Below are positions 62,209 to 64,000 of a stretch of DNA of 64,000 nucleotides, piece after piece. This stretch comes from JBDTSW01 sp963799815 (GTDB lineage: Bacteria; Actinomycetota; Thermoleophilia; Solirubrobacterales; 70-9), in NCBI GenBank assembly GCA_963799815.1, contig CAWCYG010000004.1, forward strand, positions 434,001-498,000, given 5' to 3'. The stretch's first letter is position 1, and every line of letters begins with the position of its first letter. The notes below the pieces were generated by a model. The model worked only from the letters and a program-made list of their open reading frames with translations, was not told the DNA's origin and ran no database searches. The position numbers were made by a program, and so were the translations under genes.

Positions 62209-62365
62209 TGGCTCGAGTCTGTTCGTTCGCCGCTCCAATTGTGAGCCAACACAATTGCCTCGGGAGTCGGTTTCCGTGCGGTCCCTGGTGGGCCGCTCGG
62301 TAGACACCCACCTGTTTTCTCAGGTTCTCAGGCCGAGCGGTACCGGCAGACTGGGGCCTCTTTTT
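62209..62365 (+). ncRNA. Candidate structured RNA (~157 nt) with paired ends and U-run
   Basis: The 5' segment 62210-62221 (GGCTCGAGTCTG) pairs with 62347-62358 (CAGACTGGGGCC) over 11 of 12 positions, and TCTTTTT (62359-62365) follows directly. Inside are a perfect 8-bp hairpin CAATTGTG/CACAATTG (62236-62257), a stem CCGCTCGG/CCGAGCGG (62293-62300 with 62333-62340) with a nested ACCTG/CAGGT, and an alternative pairing GGTGGG/CCCACC (62287-62292 with 62307-62312). This is the layout of a small RNA such as a 6S-like RNA, or of a leader with an attenuator for the next gene. No known family was matched. Confidence 0.6.
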
Positions 62366-62403
62366 CTGCCCTTTCCGGCATTCGTCGAGGCTCGAGCACC
62401 GGC

Positions 62404-63072
62404 ATGAGAAATGCCATCAACAACAACCCGCTCGTACAGATCGGGCTGATTGCGGGCCTCGGGCTGCTGGTCGCGTACATGCTGGTCACCCGGCTCGGCA
62501 GCGGCAGTGAGGCGACCGAGGCAGAACCGACGACGCCCCCGGCCACCGAGGCTGCGGCGGCCGACGGCACCGCCCCTCCGGCGGAGACCGCTCCGGCTCC
62601 CGGCGCCGAGGCCACCGAAGCGGTGCCCGGCACGGTGCCCGCTGAGCCCGAGGCCGACGCGGCCATCGCGCCTGAGGGCGAGGTGGCGCCGACCGGCGTC
62701 TTCGAAGCAGGGCCCGGCCTGCCCGAACCGGTGGTGAACGCCTACGACGGCGGCCAGACGGTCGTGCTGCTGATCACCCGCGTCGGCGGCATCGACGACA
62801 GCAAACTGGCGGCGCACGTGGATCGCCTGCCCGGCGACGGGGTCTCGCTCTTCCAGGCGAAGGCCCGCAACGTCGCGCGGTACTCCCGGATCGTGCAGGG
62901 CGTCGACATCGATCGTGCGCCGGCTCTGGTGGTCCTCGCGCCAATGGGCGTCACCGGCGACGGCCCGCCCGTGGCCAGCGTCTCCTACGGGTTCCGCGGC
63001 TACGAGAGCGTGCTGCAGGCGATAAACGACGCCGGCTACGAGGGCGGCAGGCGCGAGTACTACCCGGAGTAG
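62404..63072 (+). CDS. Membrane-anchored protein with thioredoxin-like C-terminal domain
   Basis: A 222-residue protein. A short polar start (MRNAINNN) precedes one membrane helix (about residues 9-28). A ~70-residue Glu/Ala/Pro/Thr-rich linker follows. The C-terminal domain (~105-220) has TVVLLITRVGGIDD, RNVARYSRIVQGVDIDRAPALVVL and GFRGYESVLQAIND, a pattern that suggests a thioredoxin-like fold, but no Cys pair is present. There is no -10 box or ribosome-binding site just upstream. The gene may be read through from the structured RNA, or be leaderless from an unseen promoter. Confidence 0.72.
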   Translation: MRNAINNNPLVQIGLIAGLGLLVAYMLVTRLGSGSEATEAEPTTPPATEAAAADGTAPPAETAPAPGAEATEAVPGTVPAEPEADAAIAPEGEVAPTGVFEAGPGLPEPVVNAYDGGQTVVLLITRVGGIDDSKLAAHVDRLPGDGVSLFQAKARNVARYSRIVQGVDIDRAPALVVLAPMGVTGDGPPVASVSYGFRGYESVLQAINDAGYEGGRREYYPE

Positions 63073-63162
63073 GGAGCCTGACGCGCCCGAGCGGTGGATC
63101 TGTCCCGCCTGGTCGCAGAAATCCACTTCATCGCGGGTGCTCGCGGCGCTAGCCTCGGCGGC

Positions 63163-64000
63163 ATGAGCTCCGAAGCGCTAGAGCACTACCTTCGCGACAC
63201 CTCGCGCCGCGAGCCCGCGCAGCCGGGCGACCACAGCGGCGCCGCCGGGGGAGCCCCGTGCGGCGATTTCGTGCGCGTGTCGTTGCGCGTGGTCGACGGT
63301 CGCATCGCGACAGCTCGGTTCGATGCCGAGGGCTGTGCGGCGGCCCGCGCCGCCGCCGCCGCCGTCGCGGAGCTCGTCGAGGACGCCTCGGTCTTTGACG
63401 CGGCACGCATCGGCCCGGGCGAGGTCGAGGAGGCTCTCGGCGGCCTCTCGCCCCAGGGCACGCACGCGGCCGACCTCGCTGCCGACGCGCTCGGCCGCGC
63501 GCTCGGAGTGGCCGCCGGCTCCGGGATCCCGATGGCGGCGCCTCCCAAGCACGGTGAACGGGTGGCCGTCGCGGTGAGCGGCGGCGTCGACTCTGCCGTC
63601 GCTGCCCTGCTCGAGCGGGAGCGCGGCGCCGAGGTGGTTGCGGTGACCGTGAAGCTCTGGGCGGATCGCCACAACGACGGCGCCCGCAGCTGCTGCTCCC
63701 CGCAGGCGGTGCTCGGCGCTCGCGCCCTCGCGCATTCGCTTGGCATCCCGCACTTCACTCTGGACCTCGAGCAGGCGTTTCGGGCCACCGTTGTCGATGA
63801 CTTCATCGCCGGCTACAGGCAGGGGCGAACACCGAATCCGTGCGTGCTCTGCAACGGCTCCGTGCGCCTTGACGCGATGCTCGGTCTCGCCGAGCGCCTC
63901 GGCGCCGGGGCTCTCGCCACCGGCCACTACGCGCGGCTGATCGACGACGGGGAGGGACCCCTCCTCTCGGCCGCGGCCGATGCCGCCAAGGACCAGACCT
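63163..64000 (+). CDS. mnmA: IscU-like domain fused to tRNA 2-thiouridylase MnmA (3' truncated)
   Basis: At least 279 residues, cut by the window end. Residues ~25-115 look like an IscU/NifU-N scaffold: PCGDFVRVSLRV (first Cys and Asp), DAEGCAAARAAAA (second Cys) and LGGLSPQGTHAADLAADAL. In the last segment the family Cys (HC) is replaced by Ala. From ~135 the MnmA part starts with the PP-loop VAVSGGVDSAVAAL, followed by SCCSPQAV, GRTPNPCVLCN (C-x2-C) and ALATGHYARL. MnmA makes s2U34 in tRNA. The ATG follows TAGCCT by seven bases. Confidence 0.9.
   Translation, partial: MSSEALEHYLRDTSRREPAQPGDHSGAAGGAPCGDFVRVSLRVVDGRIATARFDAEGCAAARAAAAAVAELVEDASVFDAARIGPGEVEEALGGLSPQGTHAADLAADALGRALGVAAGSGIPMAAPPKHGERVAVAVSGGVDSAVAALLERERGAEVVAVTVKLWADRHNDGARSCCSPQAVLGARALAHSLGIPHFTLDLEQAFRATVVDDFIAGYRQGRTPNPCVLCNGSVRLDAMLGLAERLGAGALATGHYARLIDDGEGPLLSAAADAAKDQT

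Noticed and set aside
62209..62365. A tmRNA, SRP RNA or RNase P RNA
   Set aside because: None of the conserved sequence blocks of those RNAs (for example the tag reading frame, the GGAAG-type SRP tetraloop region or the P4 core) could be recognised.
63073..63162. Terminator before the scaffold-MnmA fusion gene
   Set aside because: GTGGAT and ATCCAC (near 63093-63125) can pair but no U-run follows; evidence is too weak.

Overview
The window is G+C-rich, gene-dense chromosomal DNA. It resembles the actinobacterial class Thermoleophilia (Solirubrobacterales-like). This placement is an inference from the very high G+C, the frequent GTG and TTG starts, the many start codons lying 6-9 bases after a TANNNT -10 box (leaderless transcripts), a Rex regulator, a TrkA pair beside APC permeases as in mycobacteria, and a K+-independent membrane pyrophosphatase. 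No rRNA, CRISPR array, insertion sequence or phage gene was seen. There are two tRNAs, Gln(CTG) and Met(CAT).

Layout. 1-4.2 kb: a 5'-truncated membrane protein, a 14-TM-type MFS exporter and a frameshifted anchored protein. 4.3-9.9 kb: uvrB, a coiled-coil/proline-rich protein and uvrA. 10-14.8 kb: a leaderless mini-ORF coupled to a hexapeptide acyltransferase, a lipoprotein, YjbQ, DUF378, and a pantothenate operon (a DUF2520 Rossmann protein, panC, panB). 14.8-21 kb: an FmdB zinc ribbon, family-4 uracil-DNA glycosylase, tsaE-tsaB-rimI-tsaD (t6A tRNA modification plus S18 acetylation), a glutaredoxin-like protein, rex, a GCS2 ligase and a small helical protein. 21-25.8 kb: hppA behind a terminator-like leader, a LURP-one/tubby-like protein, an FMN 2-hydroxyacid oxidase and two VOC proteins. 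25.8-32.4 kb: two APC permeases with C-terminal USP domains, two TrkA proteins and an FAD reductase, apparently one transport module. 32.4-45 kb: tRNA-Gln, a heterodimeric ABC exporter pair, a kelch protein, a DMT transporter, an AlkZ-like protein, methyltransferases and a frameshifted sulfatase-type membrane protein. 45-52.8 kb is the most accessory-looking part: a HAD remnant, a copper radical oxidase, two tandem paralogous Lys/Ser-rich proteins with DUF2294, an ATP-grasp protein, and a DsbA-like/Csp copper-storage pair. 52.9-64 kb: a DUF3311/monocarboxylate symporter pair, a frameshifted TauE, an M29 peptidase and FtcD-like pair, an MBL hydrolase, hisS-aspS, a structured RNA candidate, and an IscU-like/MnmA fusion cut by the window end.

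The observations most worth follow-up are four. First, a compact RNA of about 157 nt at 62209-62365 whose two ends pair, with a -10 box in front and a U-run behind. Second, the scaffold-MnmA fusion that has lost the third scaffold cysteine. Third, the APC-USP/TrkA/FAD-reductase module. Fourth, the leader ORF with an 11-bp perfect hairpin ahead of the acyltransferase. Three genes (3719-4241, 41425-43420, 54823-55573) are each broken by what looks like a single extra base in a short G/C run, so either assembly error or recent decay must be excluded before they are called pseudogenes.
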